The notes: generated from the sequence alone by a model not told the origin. A stretch of DNA of 64,000 nucleotides from an uncultured Rickettsiales bacterium (GCA_900551865.1 URXV01000006.1:1-64000), one strand, 5' to 3'; positions 39,101 through 47,900 are shown, counted from the stretch's first letter. Translations and numbers: made by a program.

Positions 39101-41715
39101 TCAATATGAATATGAAATTTGACCTTAATCTGAGCGACTGGTTGTTTACGGCTGTTTTTAACGCCGTATATCATAACGCATCGTTTTCCGATATATTTAA
39201 ATTCACATTCGGCGGCAATCTGGCAAACCCGACGGTCAAAACAGATCTGAGCGAAACCATTAAACGCATAAGCGAGCTTGAAGACCGCATAAAAAATGCC
39301 CGCCATTATAAGGAAAAGGAAAAAATGGAGCGTATCGGCGGCAAATTGAAATCTTTACAAAGAGCCGTTGACGGCGCCTTGCAGGACATCAATCGCCTGA
39401 CACTGGAAGTTGTCCGCTTCAAGCCAGTTACCCAAAACGACAACGTGGTCAACGTCTATGAAGAAAATCTGAAAACTATCCGTAATGCCGAAATCAGTAT
39501 CAAAAAAATGAAAGATATGCTCAACAATTATCCCGAAGAAGAAACGCTTATGTCGATTGAAGCCGACCTTGGCGCAGAAAAGGCAAAACTTAAATTTATT
39601 CCCAAAGTTTTGGAAGAAAACTTTATTGTTGACAGCAAATACATTTTTGACGACACGTTTAACAAAATTGCGTGGATGTATAATCTTGCCCAAAACAATT
39701 CTGCTTACCATACCGGGCTGACCGATGTCTATATGGCGCAAATTGAACTGCTCAAGACGAGCGAAAACCCGATTGCGGAAGATAAGGTACAAGAATTGCA
39801 GGCAGGTATTGACAAGACGAAAGAGGTGATGGACAACATCGGCGGCCTGCATGCCAAAATCCGCGACAATTACCTTAATATAATCGATTCTTCTAAAATT
39901 TCGGAAATGAAGGAAAACAACGAAATTGCAACGCAGGCGCTTAAAACCATGCTGACATATACCAAACAGCTTGACGAAGATATTATTGCAAATATTGACT
40001 TGTTCAGAGCCGCTTTGGGAATCAATGCCCGAGATTATGACGAATATATGGTTTACCCGCCGGAAACGATTGAGGAAATTGATGTAACCAAACCAACCGT
40101 AAAAACAGGAGGAGGAGCTGCTCCTTCTTCTGCGTCAGATTCTTCAAACTTACGTTCTGCCGAACCTGAAGAGGCGCCCTCCCCGCAGGAAAAAGTTCCG
40201 GCAGGTTCTGCAAAACAACAAAAAGAGCATTCTTCTTCTCAGGCCGGGCAACCGGCCTCTGAATCTGTTCAGAAGGCAAATACCGGACATCCAGATGTTT
40301 CCACCACAATAACAAACAATGAAACAAATCCTGAAAGCAACTCGAAAACAGCTCTTCCTTCCGTTACTGACGAAACAAAAAATAAAGATACCAAAACCAA
40401 GAATGAAAGCGCTGAAGCAAACAAAACCGTTTCCAACAGGACGGCTTCCCAAAGGCAAAAGGCGTACAATATGGTTTTAACCGAAACGTCCGGAGGGCTT
40501 TTCAATTTATTTAACAAACTTGAAGATGAAAAAGCATCCCGGCAGACAATAGAAACTGCCTCCACCGCTGAATTCGGCGGATTGTCACAAATTCTCAAAA
40601 GCAATGCTCCGCAGCTTTCAGTTAAAACTCTGCCGGACGTTCCAGCCCCTACTCCGGCAATTACCGTTTCGGCCGCTCCCGCTTCTTCGCCTAAGGATGC
40701 CGGAGAAAATATCCTTACAAAAACCAAAGCCGCTATCTCTAAAATTATGGCTAAACTGCAGCAAGCCGAAAAGGATTTGGAACAAAACGTTATTGCCTAT
40801 AACGATATCAACGCAGCCGATACTACGAGCACAAAGGCAAACAAAAAGGAAGATATTGCGCAGGTTAAAACCGCAAAGACGACGACAGCAGAAAAAGAAA
40901 GCAAAGAAAATTTAATTGCCAGCATAAAGCATCCAGACAAAAAGAAAACAGAAACAGCTGTTGCAGATATAAAGCTTTCTGACAAAAAGGATACAGAAAC
41001 GGCAATTACGGATATAAAGCTTTCTAAGAAAAAAGATATAAAAACAGCTGCTGCTGACAGAAAAATTACGGAAGAAAAAGCTTCTGCCGCCGGAACGAAA
41101 TCCTCAATGAAAATCAATCCGGTGGTTGCCCTAAATATCGGCAAGAAAGACTCTTCCCAGTCAGTTCTTACCTTATCAGACAGTATCGGCAAACGGCAAA
41201 AATTTGCGTTTAATAAAAAGCAGAACAACAAACAGCAAGGCCTTAAGACCGCTGACGCCACACAGCATAAAGACTTCATCCCCCCTGCCCGGCAGCAAAA
41301 ATCCGCCAGCCCGGTACAGCCGGACTTTAAAATTCCATCTCCTGCTTCCAGCTCGGATTTTTCTGCCGCTCAAAATGCCGAAAAACGGGACACCAGCATT
41401 TTACAACATTTATTTGCCGAAAATGACATTACATCTGCACCTTTTGCCGGAGAACATATTACGGATGACGCACTGGTTGCCGTTGAAACATCTTTTGAAC
41501 CTGTAAAAAAACAAAATTTGTATGTCTTTGCCGTCCGTTCCCCGTATGTGAAAGAGGCGAGCGGCATTGCCGGAAAATCAATGCTTAAAGAAAAGTTTTC
41601 CGGACAGCCGCAAAACCTTAATCTGAAAAAACAATATTTGTATGCCGCAAATACGCAGGGAAGAAACGTTTTCAGCGGAACGATTTCCAAACGAAATTCC
41701 GTTACCGATATGTAA
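36184..41715 (+). CDS. Giant AsmA-family protein with coiled-coil and low-complexity tail
   Basis: 1843 residues. An N-terminal membrane anchor (VIIGILCFVILAATAGGIYLY) and an AsmA domain (GNLEVKLFPSPEFSASKVKF) identify the family of bridge-like envelope proteins implicated in phospholipid transport and outer-membrane assembly. Long beta-rich repeats fill about residues 100-1020. Then come a coiled coil (about 1020-1290) and a roughly 550-residue Ser/Thr/Lys/Glu/Pro-rich tail with tandem modules such as ADIKLSDKKDTETAITDIKLS. The start is GTG with AGGAG 7 bases upstream. The tail is not typical of AsmA and may be periplasmic-spanning or peptidoglycan-facing. Monocistronic, divergent from cdd. 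Confidence 0.82.
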   Translation: MLKKVIIGILCFVILAATAGGIYLYTLDWNKHKAVVAQRFSQITGLKAVIDGNLEVKLFPSPEFSASKVKFFKNNGGKSPLVVVNEIRASVDLMPLLDNNFIVKSMTLTDATAYVEIDEKGVLNWDGVGQNSNTKSGNVEVSFNDVRVNKSTLSYKNLEDKNEFEIHNVSANISAPSLKGPYKTNGKFIHNNSEVQFKGDIIKDSSLTLKMALNNISSGTSATIEGTLGAKAKGNVTFDTQSLLDVSNVVFGNASISEWYNKPLYFSFQYDYEKGIAKLDNFTAKYDKNTAGSGTIIIKNNQDRTDINADFDMAKFDLGILEGLSKDIIAQNKGGKKFADSAFAGYNLNISVKAGTAWYNNVEAQNLSLGVTLQDNVIDITRFGVIMPGDTMIKTVGRINLNNGVDYIFNQAADSKDLRTFVSVFGIDLAKLAAAENKKSIFKRAQAEIKIDGNLDSLKISFPRAVIDSTALRGNIGFVKKEKVYVLADIDTSKIIFDRYLQAVPEQLKQASVQDKFIYQMNLIPWNRDLDVDAEVNIASAVYNDIPLEKIYLHINTNQEHMDVKKLSVDNIAGASLSLSMNADKIFSAPYFNELSYDIKTDNFPLFASTLGIDTGSKNLFKRKIFAAQGAMSGTLSEFSLSSVQKFGDTEFSYTGVVANNSKEGAAVNGDWEMKTNNFSSFIKALNIDYTPDMPVTTFTLASKIKGNANLFALDGIKAYLGANAISGNLQFDNTAAKPKLAAEINFDKFEADRWFNLAKKASTQAAKNNQATFIAEPVWNSKIDYSRLGKIDFDIKATAKQLSCNGKNYTSAATEMQLKDSILNVVSFDASQDKSHVNLRFILDSNGIAKVNGYFNVKNLKTPEFGGSVYALESGWLTAEGTFNSLAGSQKEFFDNLNSKGKFSLANTAVRGWDLDIIKFEFEQRKSVSGFENSVLNSLKSGKSSFSKIRGTYNISKGLAVAESVIWESPVVNMNMKFDLNLSDWLFTAVFNAVYHNASFSDIFKFTFGGNLANPTVKTDLSETIKRISELEDRIKNARHYKEKEKMERIGGKLKSLQRAVDGALQDINRLTLEVVRFKPVTQNDNVVNVYEENLKTIRNAEISIKKMKDMLNNYPEEETLMSIEADLGAEKAKLKFIPKVLEENFIVDSKYIFDDTFNKIAWMYNLAQNNSAYHTGLTDVYMAQIELLKTSENPIAEDKVQELQAGIDKTKEVMDNIGGLHAKIRDNYLNIIDSSKISEMKENNEIATQALKTMLTYTKQLDEDIIANIDLFRAALGINARDYDEYMVYPPETIEEIDVTKPTVKTGGGAAPSSASDSSNLRSAEPEEAPSPQEKVPAGSAKQQKEHSSSQAGQPASESVQKANTGHPDVSTTITNNETNPESNSKTALPSVTDETKNKDTKTKNESAEANKTVSNRTASQRQKAYNMVLTETSGGLFNLFNKLEDEKASRQTIETASTAEFGGLSQILKSNAPQLSVKTLPDVPAPTPAITVSAAPASSPKDAGENILTKTKAAISKIMAKLQQAEKDLEQNVIAYNDINAADTTSTKANKKEDIAQVKTAKTTTAEKESKENLIASIKHPDKKKTETAVADIKLSDKKDTETAITDIKLSKKKDIKTAAADRKITEEKASAAGTKSSMKINPVVALNIGKKDSSQSVLTLSDSIGKRQKFAFNKKQNNKQQGLKTADATQHKDFIPPARQQKSASPVQPDFKIPSPASSSDFSAAQNAEKRDTSILQHLFAENDITSAPFAGEHITDDALVAVETSFEPVKKQNLYVFAVRSPYVKEASGIAGKSMLKEKFSGQPQNLNLKKQYLYAANTQGRNVFSGTISKRNSVTDM

Positions 41716-41751
41716 TACTGCATAACGGGCTGTGAAATACTGCTTTTATAA

Positions 41752-41780
41752 TTGCCAAAACCGTCTGCCATGATTATACT
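41752..41780 (+). promoter_or_regulatory. Strong promoter of the GalU-like gene
   Basis: TTGCCA (41752-41757) and TATACT (41775-41780) with a 17-base spacer, 35 bases before the ATG. Near-consensus. Confidence 0.6.
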
Positions 41781-41815
41781 CAGCGTAAGTTACCGTTTTT
41801 AAAAGGAGCATCATC

Positions 41816-42709
41816 ATGTTTGCAAGACCAGAAGTTGTCGTTTTGCCCGTTGCCGGACTTTCTACCCGCAACCTGCCTGCTACCAAAGCCATGCATAAAG
41901 GTTTTCTGTGCCTTAATAACCTGCCGATTATTCAATATGCGGTTGATGCCTGTGCCGAAGCCGGCGTTAAGGAAATTGTCTTTATTTACAGTGACGACAC
42001 TAACAAGAGTATGTACGAACATTATTTTTCTCCCAATAAACAACTTGAAGAACGGCTGCTCAGAAGCGACAAGCTTGAACTGTGGGAAGCTTTGAAAAGA
42101 ACCGTTCCCGCCGGCGTCAAGTTTTCGTTCGCATGCCAGCCGGAACCAAAAGGAAACGGGCATGCCATACTTTGTGCCAAAGACATTATCGGAAAACGCG
42201 ATTTTATGGTCATGTGGGTTGACGACGTTTATGTCTGCCGCGGCAAAGGGATTTTATCACAGCTGCTTGACGTCTATGAGCGTTTCGGCGGAATGGTTGA
42301 AAATATCATTAAATTTCCCAAAGACCAGCTTTCCCGCTACGGTGTTCTGACCGGAGCCAAGCAAAACGGCAATGTCGTTATGGCGACCGGCGTGGTGGAA
42401 AAACCGAAACTTGAGCAGATAGAATCCGATTTTGCCAGCATGGGACCGTATGTTCTGCCGAATCTCATCCTTGACTTGCTTCCGGAAGTAACCAAAGGCA
42501 GCAACGGCGAAATCAACCTGACGGATGCGATTAACCTTGCCGCCCGCAGAGGCTGCCCGCTGCACGGCGTTTTAACCAATGCCGAACGCTATGACTGCGG
42601 AACCAATGAGGAACTGGCAAAATCAAATATCCGGCTGTCTATCCGTGAAAACAAAGTCTTGTATGAAGAGGCCGTAAAGACCATCAAACAGCTGGACAAA
42701 CAGGCTTAG
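41816..42709 (+). CDS. Divergent GalU-like nucleotidyltransferase (UTP-glucose-1-phosphate uridylyltransferase family)
   Basis: The 297 residues belong to the GalU/glucose-1-phosphate nucleotidyltransferase fold. The N-terminal loop reads PVAGLSTRNLPATKAMHKGF, whereas GalU has GLGTR and PKEM; here G is replaced by S and the conserved Glu of KEM by Gly. Other GalU features remain: PKGNGHAILCA, VVEKPK, GRY-like SMGPYVLP, INLTDAI and YDCGTNEE. WVDDV replaces the usual LPDV at the metal site. AAGGAG is 6 bases before the ATG. It may supply UDP-glucose or another UDP-sugar to the GT8 enzymes; substrate is unsure. Confidence 0.75.
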   Translation: MFARPEVVVLPVAGLSTRNLPATKAMHKGFLCLNNLPIIQYAVDACAEAGVKEIVFIYSDDTNKSMYEHYFSPNKQLEERLLRSDKLELWEALKRTVPAGVKFSFACQPEPKGNGHAILCAKDIIGKRDFMVMWVDDVYVCRGKGILSQLLDVYERFGGMVENIIKFPKDQLSRYGVLTGAKQNGNVVMATGVVEKPKLEQIESDFASMGPYVLPNLILDLLPEVTKGSNGEINLTDAINLAARRGCPLHGVLTNAERYDCGTNEELAKSNIRLSIRENKVLYEEAVKTIKQLDKQA

Positions 42710-42743
42710 CCTCCGGTATTGCCGGTAACAGAAAAACGATAAT

Positions 42744-43733
42744 TTACAACATACGGCTTTGGTTGAGCCGAAGGGTGGTTATTATGGAAAACAGCATGTA
42801 CAATTCCGTAAAATTTTCTTCAATCCTTCGCCGATTAATTGCCGAGCGAAAGAAACTGCTGCATTCGAACATATTCTTCAGCGTTTCAATCTTTACCAGA
42901 ACATGGTTGGAGAAAAAGCTGAATTCAATCTTTGGAAAAGACTGTCTGAGTTCTATCATATATTCCAACATGACAGTGGTCAGAATATAGCGGGATTCGA
43001 CCTGATTATCGGTATAAACCTCAAAAACCTTTTCAAATTCCGGCGATTCCAACCCTGCCCGCTCTAAATTTTTATAACGCGTCAATTTGTTGAGCAGGCC
43101 TTTATCTCTGACGACAATTGTCTGCCCGGCAAAATTTTTATTCATCTGCGCATAGAATATTATGCCGCGGCCAGCCGGAACATACACATTGCGAATCCGT
43201 CCCGTTTTGCTGTCTCTCTGATGCCGCAGCCTGCTGGCACTGTATTCGGCAATATTGACGGCAATACCTTCATATACACCGTCAAAACCGTCATCACCGG
43301 CAATCTTGTCATATCCTTTAAACAGCCGTGATTGATCCAACAGTGTTTCGGGAAGTTCCGGGCAAAACGAATAAGAAAATTCGCCGAAAAAACGCGCCAA
43401 AAGCGGCAAAAGATTTTCCTTGCCATATTTATAATAGCTGAACATCGGCCAACAGGCAAACAATACAAGCAAACAGCCAATCGCGCCGTATACGCCGTTT
43501 TCTTCCGCCACTGTGCCCGATACAGATTTCAGGCCGTTCTGCAGACGGAAAAACACATACCCGAGCCATGCGGCAACAAAACAGCACAGCAGCAAAAATA
43601 TACAGAGGTGTTTTTTCCGGCGCTGTTCAATACGGTGCAACACCGGAAGAATATTTTCAGCATAATATGCGGAGAACTTATTTTTAGCAGCAATATATTC
43701 CGGTGCGGAAAAAATTTTTGAATTCTCTTTCAT
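42744..43733 (-). CDS. DUF3137 membrane protein
   Basis: Membrane protein of 329 residues with two hydrophobic segments (LCIFLLLCCFVAAWLGYVFF and GAIGCLLVLFACWPMFSYY, within about residues 43-130). The C-terminal domain has KVFEVYTDNQVESRYILT and EYMIELRQSF, which match DUF3137, a widespread family of unknown function. AAAGGAAAA precedes the ATG at 43733. Convergent with the GalU-like gene and unlinked to SpmAB on the other strand. Known members are uncharacterised. Confidence 0.75.
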   Translation of the reverse strand: MKENSKIFSAPEYIAAKNKFSAYYAENILPVLHRIEQRRKKHLCIFLLLCCFVAAWLGYVFFRLQNGLKSVSGTVAEENGVYGAIGCLLVLFACWPMFSYYKYGKENLLPLLARFFGEFSYSFCPELPETLLDQSRLFKGYDKIAGDDGFDGVYEGIAVNIAEYSASRLRHQRDSKTGRIRNVYVPAGRGIIFYAQMNKNFAGQTIVVRDKGLLNKLTRYKNLERAGLESPEFEKVFEVYTDNQVESRYILTTVMLEYMIELRQSFPKIEFSFFSNHVLVKIETLKNMFECSSFFRSAINRRRIEENFTELYMLFSIITTLRLNQSRML

Positions 43734-43814
43734 AACGCTTTTCCTTTGGCAAATCTTAAGCTTTACGGTTTATTATGGCTTTAACATCTTAAATATTTGC
43801 TAAACGGGGACTTT

Positions 43815-45047
43815 ATGATAAATTTTTTATGGGCGGGCATGTTTCTTGCGGCAATCGCCGCAGCTTTGTGGAATCTTGCCGTTTATCAGGACAGCGGCAG
43901 CTTTTCCCTTCTGACGGAGGCAATTTTCCAAAATGCGCGAAATGCCGTAGAAATCTGTATCGGCTTAGCCGGAATTTTAAGTTTCTGGCTAGGTATGCTT
44001 AAATTGATTGAAGAAGCAGGAATCGCTGAAAAAATATCCCGCAAGCTGACTCCGCTGTTTAAAGTACTTATGAAAGACATTCCGGAAAACAGCCCGGCAA
44101 TATCTACTGTCGTCCTGAATATGGCTGCCAATTTCCTGGGGTTAGACAATGCCGCAACGCCAATGGGACTGAAGGCAATGGAACAGCTGCAGGAGCATAA
44201 TCCGCAAAAAGATACGGCAAGTGATGCGCAAATCCTGTTTATGATATTAAATGCCTCTTCGGTTACCCTAATTCCAATTACGATTTTTATGTACCGGGCA
44301 CAAATGGGAGCCAGCCGGCCGACAGAGGTTTTCATTCCGATTTTGCTGGCAACTTCCGTTTCAACACTGGTTGGATTTCTGCTGACGGCAATCCGGCAGA
44401 AAATCAACCTTCGCAATAAAATACTGATTAAATGGCTGGCAGGTTTTATCTTTATTATCGGCGGGCTCTGCATCGGTTTCTGCGCTATCGGATACGAACA
44501 GCGACTTGCCGTGTCTTCCGCCCTCGGCAATATTATCCTGATTTTGCTTCTCGGTCTGGTTATCATTGTTGCAATGCGACACAAGGTTAAATGCTACGAA
44601 GCTTTTGTCGACGGAGCCAAAGAAGGATTTGGCGTAGCTTTGCGGATTTTGCCCTATCTTCTGGCCATGCTGGCGGCCATCGGCGTTTTCCGCGCCTCCG
44701 GTATTTTGGACGCATTGGTCGGCGCGGTTAAATCCGCCTGTCAATGGAGCGGGATTGACAACAGCTTTGCCGATGCACTGCCTACGGCTTTGATGAAGCC
44801 TTTATCAGGCAGCGGTGCCCGGGCAATGATGATTGAAACAATGCAGAACTACGGCGCAGACAGTTTTGCCGCCTTTACAGCCTCTGTGGTGCAAGGTTCA
44901 ACGGAAACAACTTTTTATGTCTTGACGGTATATTTCGGAGCGGTTAACATTGCCAAAACGAGATATGCGCTCAAATATGCCTTGCTGTCAGATCTGGCAG
45001 GCATCGGGGCGGCTATTTTCTTTTCTTATATGTTTTATACCCGGTAA
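43815..45047 (+). CDS. Fused SpmA-SpmB nucleoside-recognition-domain membrane protein
   Basis: Membrane protein of about 410 residues with two nucleoside-recognition (Gate) domains that are separate SpmA and SpmB proteins in Bacillus. First half: FWLGMLKLIEEAGIAEKISRKL, NMAANFLGLDNAATPMG. Second half: VDGAKEGFGVALRILPYLLAMLAAIGVFRASG, MKPLSGSGARAMMIE and GSTETTFYVL. The start at 43815 has GGGGA; the TTG at 43797 does not. Spore genes are absent here, so it is a general transporter-like protein of unknown cargo. dtd follows 50 bases later in the same direction. Confidence 0.88.
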   Translation: MINFLWAGMFLAAIAAALWNLAVYQDSGSFSLLTEAIFQNARNAVEICIGLAGILSFWLGMLKLIEEAGIAEKISRKLTPLFKVLMKDIPENSPAISTVVLNMAANFLGLDNAATPMGLKAMEQLQEHNPQKDTASDAQILFMILNASSVTLIPITIFMYRAQMGASRPTEVFIPILLATSVSTLVGFLLTAIRQKINLRNKILIKWLAGFIFIIGGLCIGFCAIGYEQRLAVSSALGNIILILLLGLVIIVAMRHKVKCYEAFVDGAKEGFGVALRILPYLLAMLAAIGVFRASGILDALVGAVKSACQWSGIDNSFADALPTALMKPLSGSGARAMMIETMQNYGADSFAAFTASVVQGSTETTFYVLTVYFGAVNIAKTRYALKYALLSDLAGIGAAIFFSYMFYTR

Positions 45048-45097
45048 AAAACCGGAAAGGGCTGCATTAGATATTAAAGAAAATACGGAGAAAGCAA

Positions 45098-45535
45098 ATG
45101 AAACTTTTAGTACAGCGGGTTTTGGAAGCAAGCGTGGAGGTCAACGGTGAAACCGTCGGAAAAATCGGACAGGGACTGTTGGTCTTTTTGGGCGTAGAAA
45201 AAGGCGACGAATCCAAACAGGCCGATTATCTTGCCAATAAACTGGTTAATCTCCGGATTTTTGAAGATACCGACGGCAAGATGAACCTCTCCGTACAGGA
45301 TATCCGGGGCGGCCTTCTGGTCGTTTCCCAATTTACGCTGGCCGCCGACGTTTCGCGCGGAAACCGTCCGGGATTTGACAAGGCTGAACTGCCGGAGAAG
45401 GCCAAAGCAATGTACGATTATTTTAACAGTATTTTAGCGCAAAAAGGGATTGAGCCGCAAACCGGCATTTTTCAGGCAGAAATGAAAGTTAAACTTATTA
45501 ATGACGGACCGTCTACATTTTGGCTGGAGAAGTAA
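45098..45535 (+). CDS. dtd: D-aminoacyl-tRNA deacylase
   Basis: Removes D-amino acids (and glycine from tRNA-Ala) from mischarged tRNAs. The 145 residues begin MKLLVQRVLEASVEVNGETVGKIGQG. The catalytic SQFTLAADVSRGNRPGF is intact and the C-terminal Gly-cis-Pro motif reads NDGPST instead of the more common NDGPVT; the Gly-Pro itself is kept. GGAG is close upstream. The gene ends at 45535 and the convergent gene's stop begins at 45536 with no spacer. Confidence 0.94.
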   Translation: MKLLVQRVLEASVEVNGETVGKIGQGLLVFLGVEKGDESKQADYLANKLVNLRIFEDTDGKMNLSVQDIRGGLLVVSQFTLAADVSRGNRPGFDKAELPEKAKAMYDYFNSILAQKGIEPQTGIFQAEMKVKLINDGPSTFWLEK

Positions 45536-46390
45536 TTAATACTTTAAAAGACTGTTTAATTTGCCTGAAAGAGCCGTCAGGGCATCTTCCAGCAGCTTTG
45601 TCAGAAGTTTTTGAGCGGTTTCCTGCATATTTTCATTATTATTGACGATAATATAGCGATTTTGTTCTTCCGAATCGACAAGACTGCCGTCGCTTTTTCG
45701 CAATTCCACGACAACTGACATACTGTAACGGCTGTTTTCGGCATTAACCGGTTCTATTTTGGACAACAGCAATCGGGGCTTAAGAAAATAGTCGGCAAGC
45801 TCGCGGGTTTCGGTTACAAGAATCCGTGGTTCAAAAGCCAGTTTTTCGGTAATTTTGCCGGTAAAAGCAGAAGACGTGCTGCCATTATAATATTCAAGAT
45901 CATCAACATATAGCAGCGGTATCGTGCTGTCTGTTTCATACATTGATTTGGGAAGTTCCCGTTTTATTTTCTCGGCGATTTGGGCAACATTTGCCGGGTT
46001 AAATTCCGGCTGCTTTGTCCTAAGGACGGCGTTTGTTTTCTCTTTATCCAGTTCTCCGCTGACTTCCAGGCAGATTTTTTCATTGTCATCGCGTACGGTG
46101 ATAACCGTAATGTCATTTAACGCCTTATCCGCCAAACGATATGCCAACACATTATAGCCGTAATCGTCCATACTGGCTGCTTCCTGCCGGATATACGGAG
46201 AATTTTTGACTGCCAGGAGTACCGCTTTGTCATACGCACGGTAACGGATTTCTGAACGTGTCTGTTCCGCAGATACGTCTGCGCAGGCGGTTCCTCTGAC
46301 GGCCAAAGAAAAACTGTCCGCCTCTGCCTTGCCGATATGATTTATCAGCAAGGCAAAGACAGACAGTTTCGCCAGACTTTTTATTGTCAT
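45536..46390 (-). CDS. Unknown periplasmic protein, FlgT/LpoB-like by pattern
   Basis: 284 residues with a signal-like N-terminus (KLSVFALLINHIGKAEA). The first domain (about 30-115: RGTACADVSAEQTRSEIRYRAYDKAVLLA) recalls the FlgT N-terminal or LPP20-type fold. The second (IPLLYVDDLEYYNG... ITEKLAFEPRILVTETRELAD) looks like the LpoB/CsgG-type domain. I cannot name a family securely. It starts 8 bases after the lipoprotein gene on the same strand, so the two are probably an operon and may act together on the outer membrane or cell wall. Ends back to back with dtd. Confidence 0.65.
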   Translation of the reverse strand: MTIKSLAKLSVFALLINHIGKAEADSFSLAVRGTACADVSAEQTRSEIRYRAYDKAVLLAVKNSPYIRQEAASMDDYGYNVLAYRLADKALNDITVITVRDDNEKICLEVSGELDKEKTNAVLRTKQPEFNPANVAQIAEKIKRELPKSMYETDSTIPLLYVDDLEYYNGSTSSAFTGKITEKLAFEPRILVTETRELADYFLKPRLLLSKIEPVNAENSRYSMSVVVELRKSDGSLVDSEEQNRYIIVNNNENMQETAQKLLTKLLEDALTALSGKLNSLLKY

Positions 46391-46398
46391 CCTGCAGA

Positions 46399-47334
46399 TT
46401 ATTCCTGAACCTGCCTGATGATTTCAACCCATTCGTTGACCTTTTTGCCGCTCTTGTCATACATTGACAATTTATACTGCAGAGCCGGCGTCGTATTGTC
46501 GGGAGCAACGTACCAATCGGCTGACGTATCAATTACAAAATCGGCATTATTTACATTGTTGACGACTTCATAGGTTTTTGAACCGCTGATAATGTCTTTG
46601 GTAGCCCCTTTCAGGCGATGGCTGCCGTACGGCAAATCCGTGCTCAGAAGCTTTGTATCTTTGATATAAACGGTTCTGGCCCTGCCGCTGTCATAAATAG
46701 CCGAAGTATCCTGCAGCATACGGTTCGTGGCACGCGTTGCTACAACAATGTAGGCTTCCGGCGAATACTTTGCCGCAACGGACGCGTCAACCTTGGCATT
46801 TGAAGACCGCATTCCGACAACTTCGGAACGATACGGATTTTGTTCAACGGTTACTTCTACGTAATCATTCGGCTGAGCCTGCTGAACCGGCGCATTGTAT
46901 CCCGTATAGCTTATTTCAGCAGGGATAACTTCTTCGTGTGTCGTTACAACGGGTTCGCAAACCGGTTTGCCGCAGGACTCTTCCATTGTCGTTGTTGTGG
47001 TAATAATTTTTTTGGTTGTCGTTACTTTGGGCTGCGGTACGGGCATCGGCTGGCAGGCACAGGGCTGATAACACGGCTGCTGATAGCAGGGCTGAACCTG
47101 CACTTCCGCGCAAGGACAATCATAAACAGGCTGCGGCGCAGGAATGTATACAGGTTCCGGTTTTACAACCATCGGAGTCGGCTGTGCCGGGGGCAGTTCT
47201 GACTGGATTACCGGTGCCTGATCTTCATACACCGTCTCATCAAACGTTACATTATCGACCTCTTCCCACTGATTTTCGCTGCAAGAGCAGGCGGCCAACA
47301 CAGTGCAGGCAACGACGCTTAATACTCTTTTCAT
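46399..47334 (-). CDS. Pro/Cys-rich outer-membrane lipoprotein
   Basis: Signal with lipobox LAAC (residues 13-16), so acylation at C16 is predicted. After a short linker comes a repetitive Pro/Gln/Cys stretch (about residues 48-110, with CPCAE, QPCYQ and QPCACQ modules) and a Thr run (TTTTTME). The C-terminal domain (about 180-311: VVATRATNRMLQDTS... VYIKDTKLL... GATKDIISGSKTYEVVNN) resembles LpoB-type lipoproteins that activate penicillin-binding proteins, by pattern only. AGGAG precedes the ATG. It shares an operon with the 45536 protein. Confidence 0.72.
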   Translation of the reverse strand: MKRVLSVVACTVLAACSCSENQWEEVDNVTFDETVYEDQAPVIQSELPPAQPTPMVVKPEPVYIPAPQPVYDCPCAEVQVQPCYQQPCYQPCACQPMPVPQPKVTTTKKIITTTTTMEESCGKPVCEPVVTTHEEVIPAEISYTGYNAPVQQAQPNDYVEVTVEQNPYRSEVVGMRSSNAKVDASVAAKYSPEAYIVVATRATNRMLQDTSAIYDSGRARTVYIKDTKLLSTDLPYGSHRLKGATKDIISGSKTYEVVNNVNNADFVIDTSADWYVAPDNTTPALQYKLSMYDKSGKKVNEWVEIIRQVQE

Positions 47335-47407
47335 CTGGCATCTCCTAATAAATTTATTATCGTTTATACAACTAATAGCCTAAAGCAATTAAAATTTTCT
47401 TAAGTTT

Positions 47408-47435
47408 TTGATTTACTTTTGGCTTTTTTTATGAT
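47408..47435 (+). promoter_or_regulatory. Putative promoter of the DUF1294 gene
   Basis: TTGATT (47408-47413) and TATGAT (47430-47435), spacer 16. It is followed by a strong SD AAGGAGG 4 bases before the ATG at 47460. Confidence 0.45.
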
Positions 47436-47459
47436 AGCCAACATCTCTAAGGAGGCTTT

Positions 47460-47900
47460 ATGACAATTACTTTTGCTACTCTTATATTTGCTTTTTTGTT
47501 TTTATTCAAGGGCGTACAGAAAAACGCCATCTTTCTGCTTTATGCAACGGCAATGGTTCTTGTCGCCTATTACTGCGAAAACAATCTGGGCTGGCGCGTA
47601 CGGCCGTTTACCAAAGCCGCATTTATGCTCTTCGTCTTATTCCATCTGCCGATGATTAACCTTTTTACCTTTTTAGCATACGGCAAAGACAAGCGAAGCG
47701 CCCAACGCGGCGAATGGCGCATTCCCGAAATCCAACTGCATACGATGGAATTGATGGGCGGCACAATCGGCGCAATTGCCGGGCAAAAGTTTTTTCATCA
47801 CAAAAATAAGAAAAAGGCATATATGGCTACCTTTTTTGCCACTGTCTTTATTCAGGCCGGCATTATTTTCTTTATCCTACACTATCTGAAGATTTTATGA
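47460..47900 (+). CDS. DUF1294 membrane protein
   Basis: 146 residues with four hydrophobic segments. The family pattern N-x-F-x-Y-G-x-DK-x-A is seen as LFTFLAYGKDKRSAQRGEWRIPE, followed by LHTMELMGGTIGAIAGQKFFHHKNKKKAYM. DUF1294 proteins are of unknown function. Strong SD. It converges with the YbjN-domain gene. Confidence 0.85.
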   Translation: MTITFATLIFAFLFLFKGVQKNAIFLLYATAMVLVAYYCENNLGWRVRPFTKAAFMLFVLFHLPMINLFTFLAYGKDKRSAQRGEWRIPEIQLHTMELMGGTIGAIAGQKFFHHKNKKKAYMATFFATVFIQAGIIFFILHYLKIL

